A program made the translations under genes and the position numbers. A stretch of DNA of 64,000 nucleotides from Streptomyces omiyaensis (lineage in GTDB: Bacteria > Actinomycetota > Actinomycetes > Streptomycetales > Streptomycetaceae): assembly GCF_014650895.1 (NCBI RefSeq), contig NZ_BMVV01000032.1, positions 1 to 64,000 of the forward strand, in the 5' to 3' direction. Positions 25,575 through 34,371 of this stretch are shown here, piece by piece (within the stretch, counting starts at the first letter, position 1; every line of letters begins with the position of its first letter). Under the pieces are notes generated by a model that saw nothing but the letters and a program-made list of their open reading frames with translations, searched no databases and had not been told where the DNA came from.

Positions 25575-26768
25575 GTGAACGAGACCCCGCACACCGTCAC
25601 CACGCTGCCGGCGGAGCGCCGGCCCGGCTGCCCCTTCGACCCCCCGGCGGAACTGCTCGACGCCCGCCGGCACGGCCCCCTCAGCCGCTGCACCCATCCC
25701 GGAGGGAAGCCCGGCTGGCTGGTCACCGGGTACGACACGGCGCGAGCGGTCCTGGCCGACCCGCGGTTCAGCTCGCGCAAGGACCTCATGAACGTCGTCG
25801 ACTTCGAGCTCCCGCCCGCGCCGCCGGGCGAGTTCCTCCTCATGGACGAGCCCGAGCACAGCCGCTACCGCAAGCCCCTGGTGGGGAAGTTCACCGTGCG
25901 GCGGATGCGGATGCTCACCGAGCGGATCGAGCGGATCACCGCCGAGCGCCTGGACGCCATGGAGGCGGCCGGACCGCCGACCGACCTGGTCACCGCCTTC
26001 GCCAAGCCCATCCCCACCATCGTCATCTGCGAGATCCTGGGCGTCCCCTACGAGGACCGGGCGTCCTTCCAGGAGCAGATCGACGCGTTCATGGGCGGGG
26101 AGGTGAGCGACGAGGAGCTGATCGCCGCCTACACGGCGACCCAGGAGTACCTCGCCCGGCTGGTGGCCGCCAAGCGCGCCCGCCCCACCGACGACGTCCT
26201 CAGCGAACTCACCGACAGCGACCTGACCGACGAGGAGCTGAGGGGGATCAGCCTCATCCTCCTGGCCGCCGGCTTCGACACCACCGCGAACATGCTCTCC
26301 CTCGGCACCTACGCCCTGCTGCGGAACCCGGAGCAGCTCGCGGCGCTGCGCGCCGACCCCTCGCTCACCGACGGGGCCGTGGAGGAGCTCCTGCGGTACC
26401 TCAGCGTCGCCAAGACCTTCCACCGTACGGCACTTGAAGACGTCGAGCTGGACGGCCGGACGATCGAGGCCGGCACGACGCTCGTCCTCTCGTACCACAC
26501 CGCCAACCGCGACCCCGGGCGCTTCGCCGACCCCCACGCGCTCGACGTCCGGCGGCAGGCCGCCGGGCACCTCGCCTTCGGCCACGGCATCCACCAGTGC
26601 CTCGGCCAGCAGCTGGCCCGCGTCGAGATGCGGGTCGCCTTCCGCGCGCTGATCGACCGCTTCCCCACGCTGCGCCTGGCCGTTCCGCCCGAGGAGGTCG
26701 TCCTGCGCCCGGAGGCCGCGGACATCTTCGGGGTGAAGAGCCTCCCGGTCACCTGGGACGCGCCGTGA
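25575..26768 (+). CDS. Cytochrome P450
   Basis: The 397-residue P450 has the I-helix motif AAGFDTTANM, EELLRYL (ExxR), and the heme loop FGHGIHQCLGQQLARVEM with C342 as iron ligand. Length and the adjacent [3Fe-4S] ferredoxin fit the soluble bacterial CYP105/CYP107 type. It hydroxylates an unknown substrate. The GTG start was chosen for its Shine-Dalgarno. The ferredoxin start overlaps its stop (GTGA). Confidence 0.95.
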   Translation: MNETPHTVTTLPAERRPGCPFDPPAELLDARRHGPLSRCTHPGGKPGWLVTGYDTARAVLADPRFSSRKDLMNVVDFELPPAPPGEFLLMDEPEHSRYRKPLVGKFTVRRMRMLTERIERITAERLDAMEAAGPPTDLVTAFAKPIPTIVICEILGVPYEDRASFQEQIDAFMGGEVSDEELIAAYTATQEYLARLVAAKRARPTDDVLSELTDSDLTDEELRGISLILLAAGFDTTANMLSLGTYALLRNPEQLAALRADPSLTDGAVEELLRYLSVAKTFHRTALEDVELDGRTIEAGTTLVLSYHTANRDPGRFADPHALDVRRQAAGHLAFGHGIHQCLGQQLARVEMRVAFRALIDRFPTLRLAVPPEEVVLRPEAADIFGVKSLPVTWDAP

Positions 26769-26989
26769 GCGCGCCGCGCCTGAGCGCCGACCGCGCGCGC
26801 TGCATCGGCGCCGGCATGTGCGCCATGACCGCGCCCGACGTCTTCGACCAGGACCCCGACGAGGGCCTCGTCCTCCTGCTCCACGCCGAGCCCCCCGCCG
26901 CCCACCGCACGGCCGCGCGGATGGCGGTCGGCGTCTGCCCCTCCGGCGCGATCGCCCTCCACGAGCCGCAACCGGGCGACCTCGCCTGA
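26765..26989 (+). CDS. [3Fe-4S] ferredoxin partner of the P450
   Basis: This 74-residue ferredoxin has CIGAGMC near residue 13 and VCPSGAI near 57, the three-cysteine pattern of single-cluster [3Fe-4S] ferredoxins found next to Streptomyces P450s. The GTG start overlaps the P450 stop by four bases, so the two are translationally coupled. It should pass electrons from a reductase encoded elsewhere to the P450. Confidence 0.93.
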   Translation: MSAPRLSADRARCIGAGMCAMTAPDVFDQDPDEGLVLLLHAEPPAAHRTAARMAVGVCPSGAIALHEPQPGDLA

Positions 26990-27210
26990 ACCCTGCGGTC
27001 GCACCCGGCCCGGGCGGCCGGACCCCAACCGGGCCCCCGTCGCGGCGCGATGGGGGTTCCGGACCGTCCGACAGAGCGCGTTCACCTCTTTATGTCACGC
27101 CATCGTTGCCTTCTCGTTAGATCTTCACTTCTTGACGGAAAAATTCCGGTCGAGTTGACTGCGGGCACCTCGGCCGCACCGTCGCGGCCTCGTCAGGGAG
27201 GCAACCCCGC

Positions 27211-28275
27211 ATGAACGCAATGACTCGCCGTGTCGTCTTGGGCTCGGCCGCGGTCTCGATGGTGCTCGCGCTCTCCGCCTGTGGTCAGGCCGGTGGCGGC
27301 GACGGCGGGGACAAGGGCAGCCGGACCAAGATCGGCCTGCTCCTGCCGGAGAACAAGACCGCGCGGTACGAGGCGCTGGACAAGCCACAGTTCGAGAAGG
27401 CCGTCAAGAGAGCCTGTCTGGACTGCGAGGTCGTCTACAACAACGCCGTCTCCGACGTCGTGAAGCAGAAGCAGCAGTTCGACCAGCTCATCGCCGACGG
27501 CGTGAGGGTCATCGCGCTCGGCTCGGTCGACGCCGCCAAGTCCGCCGGCTGGGTGAAGGAAGCCCACGCCAAGGGCGTCAAGGTCGTCGCGTACGACCGC
27601 GCCATCGCGGGCGCCGACGTCTACGTCAGCCACGACAACTACAAGGTCGGCGAGCTCCAGGGCGAGGCGCTCCTCGCCGCCCTCGGCGCCAAGGCCGCCT
27701 CCGCCCAGATCGTCATGATCAACGGCGACGAGAAGGACCCGAACGCGGGCCTCTTCAAGAAGGGCGCCCACACCGCGCTCGACGGCAAGGTCGGCAAGAT
27801 CGCCTACGAGGCCTCCGGCGAGTGGGACCCGAAGGTCGCGGGCGAGAAGATGGCCGCCGCCGTCTCCTCCGTCGGCAAGGACAGGATCGGCGCCGTCTAC
27901 TCCGCCAACGACGGCATGGCGGGCGGCATCGTCACCTCCCTGGAGAACGCCGGCATCAAGGGCATCCCGGTCGGCGGCCAGGACGCCGAGATCGCGGGCA
28001 TCCAGCGCATCGTCGCCGGCACCCAGACCTTCACCATCTACAAGTCGCCCCTCGAACTCGCCCCCAAGGCCGCCGAGTTCGCGGTCGACCTGCTGCTGGA
28101 GGTGCCGATCCGCGCCCAGACGCAGACGGACGGGGTGCCGTCCAACCTGCTCGACCCGATCGTCGTCGACCGGAACAACATCCAGTCCACGGTGATCCAG
28201 GACGGCATCTACAAGGCCGCCGACATCTGCACCGAGGACCTCGCCGCCAAGTGCGCCGAGCTCGGCATCAAGTAG
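27211..28275 (+). CDS. Orphan sugar-type ABC substrate-binding lipoprotein
   Basis: The 354-residue protein has a lipoprotein signal (MTRRVVLGSA, lipobox LSAC) and a type I periplasmic-binding fold of the XylF/RbsB class: KIGLLLPENKTARYE, VIALGSVDAAKS, VVAYDRAIAGADVYV, ANDGMAGGIV and IPVGGQDAE. A Cys pair in ACLDCEV near residue 69 is less usual. No permease or ATPase gene is next to it, so it must use a distant transporter or act as a sensor. GGGAGG precedes the ATG. An A+T-rich stretch near 27090-27160 probably holds the promoter. Confidence 0.88.
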   Translation: MNAMTRRVVLGSAAVSMVLALSACGQAGGGDGGDKGSRTKIGLLLPENKTARYEALDKPQFEKAVKRACLDCEVVYNNAVSDVVKQKQQFDQLIADGVRVIALGSVDAAKSAGWVKEAHAKGVKVVAYDRAIAGADVYVSHDNYKVGELQGEALLAALGAKAASAQIVMINGDEKDPNAGLFKKGAHTALDGKVGKIAYEASGEWDPKVAGEKMAAAVSSVGKDRIGAVYSANDGMAGGIVTSLENAGIKGIPVGGQDAEIAGIQRIVAGTQTFTIYKSPLELAPKAAEFAVDLLLEVPIRAQTQTDGVPSNLLDPIVVDRNNIQSTVIQDGIYKAADICTEDLAAKCAELGIK

Positions 28276-28300
28276 TCCCGTACGGGACGCGATGCGCGCG

Positions 28301-28338
28301 GACGGGTCCGGCGCCGCAGGAGCGGCGCCGGACCCGTC
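28301..28338. terminator. Perfect hairpin terminator between convergent genes
   Basis: A 17-bp perfect stem beginning GACGGGTCCGGCGCCGC closes on the loop AGGA. It lies between the stop of the binding protein and the stop of the sigma factor gene on the other strand, so it can serve both directions. Confidence 0.9.
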
Positions 28339-28342
28339 GGGG

Positions 28343-29248
28343 TCATTCCGCCTCCTCCTCGGGCAGCAGCCCATCCCTCAGCTCGCCGAGGAGGCGGGTG
28401 AGGAGGCGCGAGACGTGCATCTGGGACAGGCCGAGGCGCTCGCCGATCTGGGCCTGGGTCAGCTCGTCGCCGAAGCGCAGGGACAGGATCTTCCGGTCGC
28501 GTTCGTCGAGGCGGGCGACGAGGGGTGCGAGGGCCTGCAGGTTGTCGATGAGCTCGTAGGCGGGTTCGGTGCGGGCGGTGCGCCGGCCGGTGGTGCCCCG
28601 CAGGGCCCTGACCTCGTCGTCCTCGCCGTCGACGGGCGCGTCGAGGGAGCGGACGGCGTAGGCGTTGGCGGCGAGCTGCGCTTCCGCGACCTCCCCCTCG
28701 GTGAGGTGGAGCCGCTCGGCCAGCTCGCTCCGGCGGGGGCGGTGGCCGCCGTCCTGTTCGAGGGCCTCCGCGGCCTTGGCGAGGCCGATGCGGAGCTCCT
28801 GGAGGCGGCGGGGGACGTGGACGGCCCAGCCCGTGTCACGGAAGAAACGTTTCATCTCGCCGACGATGGTCGGCAGGGCGAAGGTGGAGAAGTCGACGCC
28901 GCGGTCCGGATCGAAGCGGTCGATCGCCTTGATGAGGCCGATGGTGCCGACCTGGACGATGTCCTCGCGGGGCTCCGGGCGCCCGCGGAACCTGCGGGCG
29001 GCGAACTTCACCAGGCTCAGGTTGAGCTCGATCAGGGTGTTGCGGACGTACGCGTGCTCGGGCGTGCCCTCGTCCAGCTCGCAGAGCCGCGCGAAGAGCG
29101 ACACGGACAGCGTCGTGGCGTCGCCGGTGGGGACGTCGGTGGGGCGGTCGTGTTCGGGCAGCCCGTCGAGCGCCCGCCGCCGGGTGGCGGCGTCGGGGGG
29201 TCCCCGGCGCGGTCGGACGGGGGCTTCGGTGGTGCGTCCGGTGGTCAT
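28343..29248 (-). CDS. SigB/SigF-type RNA polymerase sigma factor
   Basis: The 301-residue protein contains sigma-70 region 2 (NLSLVKFAARRFRGR, EDIVQVGTIGLIKAIDRFD), region 3 (GEMKRFFRDTGWAVHVPRRLQEL) and region 4 (ERDRKILSLRFGDELTQAQIGERLGLSQMHVSRLL). The 'RFFRDTxWAVHVPRRLQE' signature marks the stress and sporulation sigma factors controlled by anti-sigma kinases. The ATG follows AAGGAG. The first 45 residues are a variable tail. It is followed downstream by a shared terminator. Confidence 0.95.
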   Translation of the reverse strand: MTTGRTTEAPVRPRRGPPDAATRRRALDGLPEHDRPTDVPTGDATTLSVSLFARLCELDEGTPEHAYVRNTLIELNLSLVKFAARRFRGRPEPREDIVQVGTIGLIKAIDRFDPDRGVDFSTFALPTIVGEMKRFFRDTGWAVHVPRRLQELRIGLAKAAEALEQDGGHRPRRSELAERLHLTEGEVAEAQLAANAYAVRSLDAPVDGEDDEVRALRGTTGRRTARTEPAYELIDNLQALAPLVARLDERDRKILSLRFGDELTQAQIGERLGLSQMHVSRLLTRLLGELRDGLLPEEEAE

Positions 29249-29647
29249 GGGGCTCCTTCGGCGGTTCCGGTGGGCCTGCGGCCGTGTCCGGGGAGGGAGG
29301 CCTTCTGCGGTCCAGCGGTGGAACGCCCTGTCCGGTGCCTCTACCCCGTGCGCGGCCGTCGACGTGTGCGGCGACGTTCCGTGCTCGGCGCGCCACCCGC
29401 CGTGCCACCGGCGGCGGCGCCGACCCGGCCGGAGAGGAGTGCCGGGGCGGAGGGGCCGCCAGGTGTGGTGCGGTCCGGCGGAGCTGCCCCGTTCACGACT
29501 GTAGACGCCCGGTACGGAGCCCGCAGATCCGCGCCGCCGGCCTGCGGGCCTGCGGACCTCCCGGCCCCCAGGTCTCCGGGCCTCCAGACCTCCGCGCCTC
29601 CCGGCCTCCAGACCTCCGGGCCTCCCGGCCTCCGCATTCTCAGGGCC
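29249..29647. repeat. Intergenic region with 24-bp C-rich repeats
   Basis: No gene is supported in this 399-base region. Two adjacent 24-base units, GGCCTCCAGACCTCCGCGCC plus TCCC (29579-29602) and a near copy (29603-29626), are flanked by degenerate partial copies from about 29554 to 29634. The remainder should hold the promoter of the sigma factor gene; no convincing hexamers were seen. Confidence 0.6.
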
Positions 29648-30061
29648 TCAGGCGAGACCCGCGCTCTCCCGGTCCGGCGCGAGGGGGAGGACCCGGTCGG
29701 TGCCGGTCACCTCGAAGAGCCGGCGGATCTGTCCGGTGAAGGGACCGACGAGCACCAGGTCCTCACGGCGGCGGTGCGTCTCCAGCAGCTCGTTGAGGAA
29801 GGAGGAGTCGCCGAACGTCACGCCGGAGAGGTCGAGGGCGATCCGCCCTGCCTCCGCCGCGTAGGCGTCCGCGAGCGCCGTACGGAGGCAGGGCAGCGTG
29901 TCCCGGTCGAACTCGCCCCGTACGCTCAGCAGCCACGTGCCCTCGGGCGCGGAGAGGTCGCGGCTCACCACCGCGACGCCCCGGGACCGGTACGTGTGGG
30001 GGCCCGACGCCACGAAGCCCTGCGGGATCCCGTCCTCGGAGAAGCCCCGGCTCTTCGTCAT
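29648..30061 (-). CDS. STAS-domain anti-sigma factor antagonist
   Basis: The 137-residue protein has the STAS pattern: WLLSVRGEFDRDTLPCLRTAL, then RIALDLSGVTFGDSSFLNELL, where DSS contains the phosphorylatable Ser. About 35 extra N-terminal residues precede the domain. It lies just downstream of the RsbW-like gene on the same strand and next to a SigB-type sigma factor, so the three probably form one switch. Confidence 0.88.
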   Translation of the reverse strand: MTKSRGFSEDGIPQGFVASGPHTYRSRGVAVVSRDLSAPEGTWLLSVRGEFDRDTLPCLRTALADAYAAEAGRIALDLSGVTFGDSSFLNELLETHRRREDLVLVGPFTGQIRRLFEVTGTDRVLPLAPDRESAGLA

Positions 30062-30161
30062 CCGCGCATCGCCTGGTTCGGCCGGTGGGCGGGGGCGTGG
30101 ACACGCCCTGTCCTCCCAGTATGCGCCTGCCGGGTGACGGGCGAGGGCCCGGGCCGCGGCG

Positions 30162-30557
30162 TCAGCCCGAGGGGCGCTCGGCGTCGACGCGCACCCGGAC
30201 GACAGCGCCCGAGGCGGCGGTGGAGCGGCGGACGGTCACGTCCCGCGCGAGCAGCGTCACCAGGTCCCACCAGAACACGAACTGCCGGCGCCCGGTCCGG
30301 ACCGCGACCGGCGGCGGGACGCCGCTGACCAGGATGGCGAGCCCTTCGGGGGCGAGCGTCAGTTCCAGCACGCAGCCGCCGCCGGCGTGCGCGACCAGTT
30401 CGCTGACGATCAGGGCCGCGTCGTCCTCCGACGCCCGGCTGACGACGTGGCCGACGGCCAGGGCCTGGTCGGCCAGCCGGTGCACCTCGCGCCGGGCCCG
30501 CGCCGCGGCTCCGGGCCCGCCCGCCGGCCGGCACCGCCGCCGTACCCACACGTCCAC
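30162..30557 (-). CDS. Degenerate RsbW-like ATP-binding protein
   Basis: The 131-residue protein reads as a histidine-kinase-like ATPase: ASEDDAALIVSELVAHAGGG resembles the N-box helix, followed by beta strands (LELTLAPEGLAILVSG). The normal SELVTNA is SELVAHA, so the conserved Asn that binds magnesium is missing, and no GGxGL box is visible. The GTG at 30557 follows GAGGAGG by eight bases. It may bind a partner without kinase activity. Its position upstream of a STAS gene supports a partner-switch role. Confidence 0.65.
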   Translation of the reverse strand: MDVWVRRRCRPAGGPGAAARARREVHRLADQALAVGHVVSRASEDDAALIVSELVAHAGGGCVLELTLAPEGLAILVSGVPPPVAVRTGRRQFVFWWDLVTLLARDVTVRRSTAASGAVVRVRVDAERPSG

Positions 30558-30830
30558 CGGGTGCACCTCCTCGACCGCGCTCCCCCTGCGACTGCCCCGC
30601 CCCCGTGCCCCCAGACGCCCGGACGCGCACCGCTCCACGGCACCCCGGGCACTCGTCGACCGGGCGGGCGTCCGCGTACCGCTGCGAGCCGCGCGGCGCT
30701 CCGGCACCGCGCACCCGCCGTCCGGCGACGGTCCGGCCCGCCGCCGAAGCCGGCGGGCCGGACGACGGGACGCGCGGCGCGATCGGGGTAGACGCACCAC
30801 GACCCGACGCACACCCCCAGGAGGAGACCC

Positions 30831-31283
30831 ATGGCCGTCCGCCATCAGCTCGTCCGGCACCCCCCGCACCGCGTGTGGGCGGTGCTCGCCGATCCGGACC
30901 TGTACGGACGCTGGGTGGTGGGGCCCTGCGCCTCCACCCCGCTCGACGACGCGTGGCCCCGGGTCGGCTCCCGGCTGCGCTACACGCTGCGCCTGGGCCC
31001 CTGGTCGACCGAGGGGGTGACGACCGTGCGCCACCAGGAGCCCGGAGAGGAGCTGGAGCTGGAGGCGGCGTTCCCGCCCCTGGGCACCGCGCGGATCTTC
31101 CTCCAGCTCAGGCCCTGGGGCGAGGAGACCCTCGTCGTCTGCGACGAGCACCCGCTGCGCGGACTGGGCGGGGTCCTGCACAACCCCCTGAGCGAGGCGG
31201 CCCTCCAGCTCCGGCACCGGGGCATGCTGGCCCGCCTGGCACGGGTCGTGGAGCGGTCGTCGGGCGGGGTGCGCCGTGCCTGA
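30831..31283 (+). CDS. SRPBCC (START-like) ligand-binding protein
   Basis: The 150-residue protein matches the polyketide cyclase/dehydrase-type SRPBCC fold: HPPHRVWAVLADPDLYGRWVVG at the start and a C-terminal helix LSEAALQLRHRGMLARLARVVE. These proteins bind hydrophobic ligands. The ATG follows AGGAGGAGACCC. The gene overlaps the FAD oxidoreductase start by eight bases, so the two are linked. Confidence 0.88.
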   Translation: MAVRHQLVRHPPHRVWAVLADPDLYGRWVVGPCASTPLDDAWPRVGSRLRYTLRLGPWSTEGVTTVRHQEPGEELELEAAFPPLGTARIFLQLRPWGEETLVVCDEHPLRGLGGVLHNPLSEAALQLRHRGMLARLARVVERSSGGVRRA

Positions 31284-32865
31284 CGCGGTGGTGATCGGCG
31301 CGGGCCCCAACGGGCTGGTGGCCGCGAACCTGCTGGTGGACGCCGGGTGGAGCGTGGAGGTCCTGGAGGCGCAGCCGGAACCGGGCGGGGCGGTGCGCAG
31401 TGACCGCGGGGTCCATCCGGACTTCGTCACGGACGTCTTCAGCGCCTTCTATCCGCTCGCCGCCGCCTCCCCGGTCCTCGCCCGCCTCGACCTGGCCGCC
31501 GAGGGCCTGCGCTGGAGCCACGCGCCCTCCGTCCTGGCCCATCCCCTGCCGGACGGCCGGTGCGCGGTGCTGGAACGCCGCGCGCGGGACACCGCCGCCG
31601 GTCTGGCGGCCTTCGCGGCCGCCGACGCCGACGCCTGGCAGGACCTGTACCGGACGTGGGAGCGGGTGGGGCCGGAGCTGGTGCGGGCCCTGTTCACGCC
31701 CTTCCCGCCGGTCCGCTCCGGGCTCCGGCTGGCGGCGGAGCTCCGCACCTCCGAGGGGGTGCGGCTGGCCCGGCGGCTGGCGCTGCCGGTGCGCCGCCTG
31801 GGCGAGGAGGAGTTCGCCGGGGAGGGCGGCCGGCTGCTGCTGGCCGGCAACGCCCTCCATGCCGACCTGGCCCCGGAGGCGGCGGGCAGCGGCGGCTTCG
31901 GCTGGCTGATGTCGATGCTCGGCCAGAGCCACGGCTTCCCGGTGCCCGTGGGCGGCGCCGGGGCCCTGACCTCGGCCCTGGTGAGCCGGCTGCGGCGCGG
32001 CGGGGGCGTCCTGCGCTGCGGCCGGCGCGTGACGTCCGTCGTCGTGCGCGGCGGCACGGCGGTCGGGGTCCGGACCGCGGACGGGGAGACCGTCGGCGCG
32101 CGGCGGGCCGTGCTGGCCGACACCTCGGCACCGGCCCTGTACCGGGACCTCGTCGGCGAGGAGCACCTGCCGTCCCGCCTGCTGCGGGACCTGGAGCGCT
32201 TCCAGTGGGACTTCGCGACCTTCAAGATCGACTGGGCCCTGACCGGCCCGGTGCCGTGGACGGCGCCGGGGGCGGGCGGGGCGGGGACGGTCCACGTCGC
32301 CGACGGCGTCGACGGCCTGACCCGGTTCGCGGCGCAGATCGCCCGGGGGCTGGTCCCCGACGAACCCTTCGTCCTCCTCGGCCAGATGACCACGGCGGAC
32401 CCCGGCCGCTCGCCGGCCGGCACCGAGTCCGCCTGGGCCTACACCCACCTCCCGCAGCGCATCGCCGCCGACGCCGGCCCCGACCGCATCACCGGGGTCT
32501 GGGACGCGCGCGAGCAGGAGGCCATGGCCGACCGCGTCGAGGCGCAGGTGGAACGCTTCGCGCCCGGCTTCCGCGCCCTGATCGGCGCCCGCCGCGTCCT
32601 GGCCCCGACCACCCTCCAGGCCATGGACGAGAACCTCCGCAACGGCGCCATCAACAACGGCACCACCGCCCTGCACCAGCAGCTGGTCTTCCGCCCCACG
32701 CCCGGCACCGGCCGTCCCGAGACCCCGGTGAAGCACCTGTACCTGGCCTCCGCCGCCGCCCATCCCGGCGGCGGCGTCCACGGCGCCCCGGGCGCGAACG
32801 CGGCCCGCGCCGCGCTGCGCCCGCACGGCCTCCACGCCCTCCTGCACCGCGCCCAGCGCGCCTGA
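31276..32865 (+). CDS. Phytoene desaturase-like FAD-dependent oxidoreductase
   Basis: This 529-residue protein starts with the dinucleotide-binding motif VVIGAGPNGLVAANLLVDAG, continues with GGAVRSD, and ends with the FAD motif LYLASAAAHPGGGVHGAPG typical of carotenoid desaturase/isomerase relatives. No other carotenoid gene is nearby, so the substrate is open. The GTG start overlaps the SRPBCC gene, suggesting the small protein presents or stabilises its lipid-like substrate. Confidence 0.9.
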   Translation: MPDAVVIGAGPNGLVAANLLVDAGWSVEVLEAQPEPGGAVRSDRGVHPDFVTDVFSAFYPLAAASPVLARLDLAAEGLRWSHAPSVLAHPLPDGRCAVLERRARDTAAGLAAFAAADADAWQDLYRTWERVGPELVRALFTPFPPVRSGLRLAAELRTSEGVRLARRLALPVRRLGEEEFAGEGGRLLLAGNALHADLAPEAAGSGGFGWLMSMLGQSHGFPVPVGGAGALTSALVSRLRRGGGVLRCGRRVTSVVVRGGTAVGVRTADGETVGARRAVLADTSAPALYRDLVGEEHLPSRLLRDLERFQWDFATFKIDWALTGPVPWTAPGAGGAGTVHVADGVDGLTRFAAQIARGLVPDEPFVLLGQMTTADPGRSPAGTESAWAYTHLPQRIAADAGPDRITGVWDAREQEAMADRVEAQVERFAPGFRALIGARRVLAPTTLQAMDENLRNGAINNGTTALHQQLVFRPTPGTGRPETPVKHLYLASAAAHPGGGVHGAPGANAARAALRPHGLHALLHRAQRA

Positions 32866-32870
32866 GGGGC

Positions 32871-32901
32871 GCGGAGCTCACGCTTCGACCGTGAGCTCCG
32901 C
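32871..32901. terminator. Hairpin between oxidoreductase and ligase genes
   Basis: A 12-bp stem GCGGAGCTCACG/CGTGAGCTCCGC encloses CTTCGAC. It overlaps the last codons of the convergent ligase gene and lies just after the oxidoreductase stop, so it can end the + strand transcript. Confidence 0.75.
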
Positions 32902-33993
32902 GCAGCGGGTGACGACGGACGCGAGGCCCCGTCCCTCCGCGTGCAGGCGGCGCTGCGTTCGGGCTCCGTTGCCCCGTTCGTGCAGGCGGGCGATGCCCTC
33001 CCGGACGCGCTCGTCGTCGCCGTGGTCCTTCAGCGCCTCGCGCACGTGCCGGTAGAGGGCCTCGACGGCCTCCTCGGCGGACGTCTCCCGCATGGTCTCG
33101 GGGTGCAGCAGGGGCCCGTCCAGCCCGGAGCGGCCGGCCCGCCAGGAGGCCAGCCGCAGCAGCCCCGTGCCGACCCGGGCCGGGGGGCGGCCGTCCCGCC
33201 AGTCGCGGGAGGCCGTCTCGGCCAGGCCGCGGACGAGGGCGGCCAGCAGGACGGGCGTGGAGGCGTCCAGACAGACGTCGGCGACCCGGACCTCCACGGT
33301 GGGATAGGTGGCCGACAGGCGGGCGTCGAAGTAGACCATGCCCTCGTCGCGCAGCACCCCCGTGTCGATCATGGCGCGCACCCGCTCGTGGTAGCGGTCG
33401 GCGGAGCCGAAGAGCTCGACGGGTCCCGCGGAGGGCCAGCGGTTCCACACCCGGCTGCGGTAGCTGGCGTACCCGCTGTCCTCGCCCTGCCAGAAGGGCG
33501 AGTTCGCGCTCATGGCCGTCAGGACGGCCAGCCAGGGCCTGATGCGGTCCAGGACGGCGACGCCCTCCTCGTCCGACGCGACCGACACGTGGACGTGGCA
33601 CCCGCAGGTCAGCTGCTCCTGCGCGGTCAGCCCGAACTGCTCGGCCATCCAGCGGTAGCGCGGTCCGACGTTCAGCGAGGGCTGGACGCTCAGCGGGGCC
33701 GTCGCGACCGCGGCCACGACGGCCCCGGCGCTCGCCGCGTGGCGGGCGGCCTCGCCGCGGATGCGGACGATCTCCTCCTGGAGCTCGCCCATCTCCGTGA
33801 CCGGCTTGGTGGCGAACTCCACCTGCTCCTTCTGGAGCTCCTTCTCGAATTCGTGGTCCCCCGGGCCGCTCGCTCCGGGGCGCTGCCAGGCGGAGCGGTC
33901 GGCGGCCGCCAGCACCGCCCCCGAGACCGCCAGTGGGGCGCCGCTGCGCGCCCCCACGAGCAGCAGTTCCTCTTCCACTCCCACACTGCGCAT
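32878..33993 (-). CDS. YbdK-type glutamate-cysteine ligase-like carboxylate-amine ligase
   Basis: The 371-residue protein matches the YbdK/GCS2 family: MRSVGVEEELLLV, EFEKELQKEQVEFATKPV, CGCHVHVSVAS, RSRVWNRWPSAGPVE and TYPTVEVRVADVC. These are ATP-grasp-like ligases joining glutamate to an amine; the true substrate of many actinomycete members is unproven. A class II glutamine amidotransferase-like gene lies 1.4 kb away, but no other ergothioneine-type genes are present. Confidence 0.92.
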   Translation of the reverse strand: MRSVGVEEELLLVGARSGAPLAVSGAVLAAADRSAWQRPGASGPGDHEFEKELQKEQVEFATKPVTEMGELQEEIVRIRGEAARHAASAGAVVAAVATAPLSVQPSLNVGPRYRWMAEQFGLTAQEQLTCGCHVHVSVASDEEGVAVLDRIRPWLAVLTAMSANSPFWQGEDSGYASYRSRVWNRWPSAGPVELFGSADRYHERVRAMIDTGVLRDEGMVYFDARLSATYPTVEVRVADVCLDASTPVLLAALVRGLAETASRDWRDGRPPARVGTGLLRLASWRAGRSGLDGPLLHPETMRETSAEEAVEALYRHVREALKDHGDDERVREGIARLHERGNGARTQRRLHAEGRGLASVVTRCAELTVEA

Positions 33994-34068
33994 GTCGCCG
34001 CCCGCCTGTCGGTCGTCCCGTCGGACGCACGTCTGCCCCGCTTCCCCGCGCCCATGCGTCCGCCCTGT

Positions 34069-34371
34069 TCAGAGGAGGGCGGGGCGGGTGACGAGGACGG
34101 CCCCGTCGGCGGGGACGGTCGTGACGAGGCCGGCGTCCAGGAAGAGGGCGGCCAGGGCGTGGTCCAGCGCGCTGCGGATGCCGGTGAGGGTGACGCGGGC
34201 GCGGACGGCGGGGTCGGAGGCGTGCGCGAGGATCGTCGGCCGGATGAGGGCGTCGGCGCTCCAGGTCACGAGGACGCCGTCCTCGCGGTCCTGGACGACG
34301 AGGCCGCTTCCCGGACCGAAGCCGCCGTCCGCGAGGACGAGCTCGACCTCGCGGACCAGTCCGCCGGTCAT
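34069..34371 (-). CDS. Hypothetical protein, conserved-looking small domain
   Basis: The 100-residue protein (TGGLVREVELVLADGGFGPG ... LDHALAALFLDAGLVTTVPADGA) is alpha/beta by pattern and lacks the Pro/Arg bias of shadow frames. I recognise no family. Its ATG overlaps the stop of a Pro-rich frame upstream (ATGA), which would supply translational coupling in the absence of a clear Shine-Dalgarno. Confidence 0.55.
   Translation of the reverse strand: MTGGLVREVELVLADGGFGPGSGLVVQDREDGVLVTWSADALIRPTILAHASDPAVRARVTLTGIRSALDHALAALFLDAGLVTTVPADGAVLVTRPALL

Noticed and set aside
29341..29637. A 98-residue minus-strand frame in the sigma-STAS intergenic region
   Set aside because: It is a translation of the C-rich 24-bp repeats, with no Shine-Dalgarno or domain.
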